8,145 nt of DNA from the NCBI GenBank assembly GCA_903858915.1, contig CAIOKL010000099.1:1-8145 (forward strand). The letters are read 5' to 3'. The notes under the pieces were generated by a model, which made no database searches, was not told the DNA's origin, and saw nothing but the letters and a program-made list of their open reading frames with translations. Positions 6,519 through 8,145 of the stretch are shown here, piece by piece. This DNA is from an uncultured Alphaproteobacteria bacterium (GTDB taxonomy: Bacteria; Pseudomonadota; Alphaproteobacteria; Rickettsiales; UBA1997). Both the position numbers and the translations under genes were made by a program. Position 1 is the stretch's first letter, and every line of letters begins with the position of its first letter.

Positions 6519-8145
6519 TGATAAAAAACTCTTTCATCTACATTTCGAAAATTAGCCTAGTTGTAATCTTTTTAACATTATCATTTTTTCAAAAAGAACT
6601 TTATGGAGCAAGAGAAACTGGATTAGAGAGGGTAAGGGAGTGTAAGAATAAAACGGTTGACAATGTAGAAGTTGATTATGTTGATGATTTTGATCCACCC
6701 ATAAGCGAAGGAAGAATAAGTAAAGAAATGGATTACAATCCGTCAAATCCATATTGTATAGCCAATTTTTTAATTTTGTATGCTTCAATAAAGGGAGCTA
6801 TTGCTGGAGTTAATTTAATTTGTGGCTCGGGGAGTCCATATCCAAGAGTCGCGCCGTCTTTAACTCAAGATATGTATGAATTGACTAAGGCGGGTTATAC
6901 AGCTTCAATTAGTAAGCCGGGAGCGCTTTGTCCACGAGCTTTTGGGGCGGGACTCGCAACTATCACCGGTGTATTAGGAGTAAGTATCCTGTCTATTTAT
7001 GCGACTGCGGAAGATCATTATAAATCCGTTAAGGTTTGTGGATCAGATTGGAAAACTGGAGATCCTATACAATATAAAATGGTTAGTGGACATAATGGTT
7101 CCTACGCGAAAAGAGTTTTGGACTGTAAGAACGATGCAGAGAAATGCGGAAAAATATCCGCAATTGATACTGCAATCAATAGAGAGGATGATGAGGCTAA
7201 GATGTATCGTGAATGGTTCTTTGGTGGAAAAGAGTTTGAAGATGCGCCCAACGAAGGAGATTCTTGTCAAGATCCGACAAGAGAAGGGAAGCCTCAGAGA
7301 TATTATCACAGAGGTCTTAGTGCAAATTTTATGTGTGAAAAATATAATCCAGCTTTTCTAACAGATGACAAGAAAGAGATATATACAAAAGCTTATAAAT
7401 GTTGCTTAAATAGAAGTCAAAATTATATTTGCCTTGAAAAAGGTCAAATTGGAGGAATAGCGGGGGGGCATGTATTTTGTAAAGGCGACAGCAAATGTAC
7501 ATTTAAAAATAATTTAGCGGTAGTTTTCGAAACTTACAGAAGAGATCATGGAAGATTGATTTGTGCGCAAAGTTATAGTCTTTGTCCATACAACTTTGCC
7601 GTTGGAGGTGGAACCATATATGCAGATTATTTCCAAGATGTTGATAAAGATAAGAAAATGATTACTCCAGATTTAATTAGTAAAGCGACCACAGATACCA
7701 AGGCTTGTCGCGGTGCCGAGTCTAGGGAGGATGATTGTAAATTTAATGGGAAACTTGGAAACCTAAAAAATTATTGTCAATATTTTGCTCATTGCTCTTC
7801 AGCAAGCAATAAAACTTATGTTTCGAATTTTGAGATTCTTAACCCATATTATTCTAAAGCTTGCATTGATTTTGTTGGAGACTCGCAAAACGGAGTTCAA
7901 AAAGTTATTGATTCCAAAACCGGAGTTTCCTACAACGGAGGTTTATTATTTGGTAATCAAACAAATTTTTCTGCGCCAATTGTTCAATGTTTTAAAGAAA
8001 CCATGGGTAATATTTTTACAAATAGAGCGGGACACAGTAAGTGCTTGGACGGAAGCTTTGGTAATTCCAATAATGAATGTAAAGATTCAGATGGACAGGA
8101 TACATACCTAACAATTGATACTTTCGTTTATAAAAAAGGCAATAA
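6518..8145 (+). CDS. virB6: VirB6-like type IV secretion protein, N-terminal part (3' end outside)
   Basis: One frame stays open from GTG 6518 to the window edge, giving 542 codons with no stop. I read it as a Rickettsiales VirB6-family protein: a polytopic inner-membrane channel component with a long soluble domain before its membrane core. It begins with a probable signal sequence (residues 1-30, hydrophobic core about 13-24, ending near ELYGA). Two further hydrophobic stretches lie at about 81-97 and 144-162. Then comes a long hydrophilic region rich in Cys, Tyr and Asn, with 24 cysteines in all. The best family signature is near the end: SAPIVQC at 485-491, then ETMGNIF and NRAGHSKC to C509. 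In this family that block precedes the TrbL/VirB6 membrane domain, which would lie beyond 8145. GTG is the only usable start: an in-frame TGA stands at 6506-6508 and the next in-frame ATG is at about 6728, past the signal sequence. The GTG shares one base with the virB4 stop, suggesting translational coupling. The function rests on context and this motif. Confidence 0.82.
   Translation, partial: MIKNSFIYISKISLVVIFLTLSFFQKELYGARETGLERVRECKNKTVDNVEVDYVDDFDPPISEGRISKEMDYNPSNPYCIANFLILYASIKGAIAGVNLICGSGSPYPRVAPSLTQDMYELTKAGYTASISKPGALCPRAFGAGLATITGVLGVSILSIYATAEDHYKSVKVCGSDWKTGDPIQYKMVSGHNGSYAKRVLDCKNDAEKCGKISAIDTAINREDDEAKMYREWFFGGKEFEDAPNEGDSCQDPTREGKPQRYYHRGLSANFMCEKYNPAFLTDDKKEIYTKAYKCCLNRSQNYICLEKGQIGGIAGGHVFCKGDSKCTFKNNLAVVFETYRRDHGRLICAQSYSLCPYNFAVGGGTIYADYFQDVDKDKKMITPDLISKATTDTKACRGAESREDDCKFNGKLGNLKNYCQYFAHCSSASNKTYVSNFEILNPYYSKACIDFVGDSQNGVQKVIDSKTGVSYNGGLLFGNQTNFSAPIVQCFKETMGNIFTNRAGHSKCLDGSFGNSNNECKDSDGQDTYLTIDTFVYKKGN

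Noticed and set aside
6552..8111. Several open frames of 78-120 codons on both strands opposite or inside the virB6 region
   Set aside because: A single frame is open over all 1628 bases, with a signal sequence and a family motif; the shorter frames are by-products.

Overview
The window is strongly AT-rich, densely coding DNA that looks like an alphaproteobacterium of the Rickettsiales or a close relative, i.e. an intracellular symbiont or parasite. The evidence for this is an HslV with a short N-terminal extension before its catalytic threonine, an AmpG-family permease, and a VirB4 followed directly by a long cysteine-rich VirB6-like protein. The VirB4-VirB6 pair is the hallmark arrangement of the Rickettsiales vir homolog (rvh) type IV secretion system. 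The assignment is by recognition of protein sequence; no tree or search was run.

Left half, minus strand, read right to left: hslV (2756-2208), tolB (2189-768) and yejB (750-22). The gaps are 18 and 17 bases, so they are probably one transcript driven from the intergenic region at 2757-2866. HslV is the proteolytic core of the HslUV protease, but hslU is not next to it. TolB is the periplasmic beta-propeller of the Tol-Pal envelope system. YejB is the inner-membrane permease of a YejABEF-type peptide ABC importer, but its reading frame is broken. After about residue 209 it runs into a roughly 98-base GC-richer segment of unrelated sequence (29-126). That segment is followed by an exact 28-base copy (1-28) of a yejB-internal stretch (417-444). 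This is either a real insertion plus tandem duplication, or an assembly join at the edge of the sequence.

Right half, plus strand: an ampG-like muropeptide permease (2867-4141), virB4 (4122-6518) and the first 542 codons of a virB6-like gene (6518 to the window end, still open). These overlap or abut (20-base and 1-base overlaps) and are probably co-transcribed. VirB4 is the cytoplasmic ATPase that energises the secretion system, and VirB6 is the polytopic inner-membrane channel component. Only the N-terminal, cysteine-rich part of VirB6 is in the window. No virB3 lies in front of virB4, although virB3 is its usual neighbour in rvh clusters.

The only non-coding stretch of note is the 110-base divergent intergenic region at 2757-2866. 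I see no tRNA, rRNA, CRISPR array, insertion sequence or convincing intrinsic terminator. None of the six gene starts has a strong Shine-Dalgarno sequence. The best candidate for something undescribed is the structured, GC-richer segment at 29-126. The best candidate for unusual protein biology is the VirB6 ectodomain with 24 cysteines.
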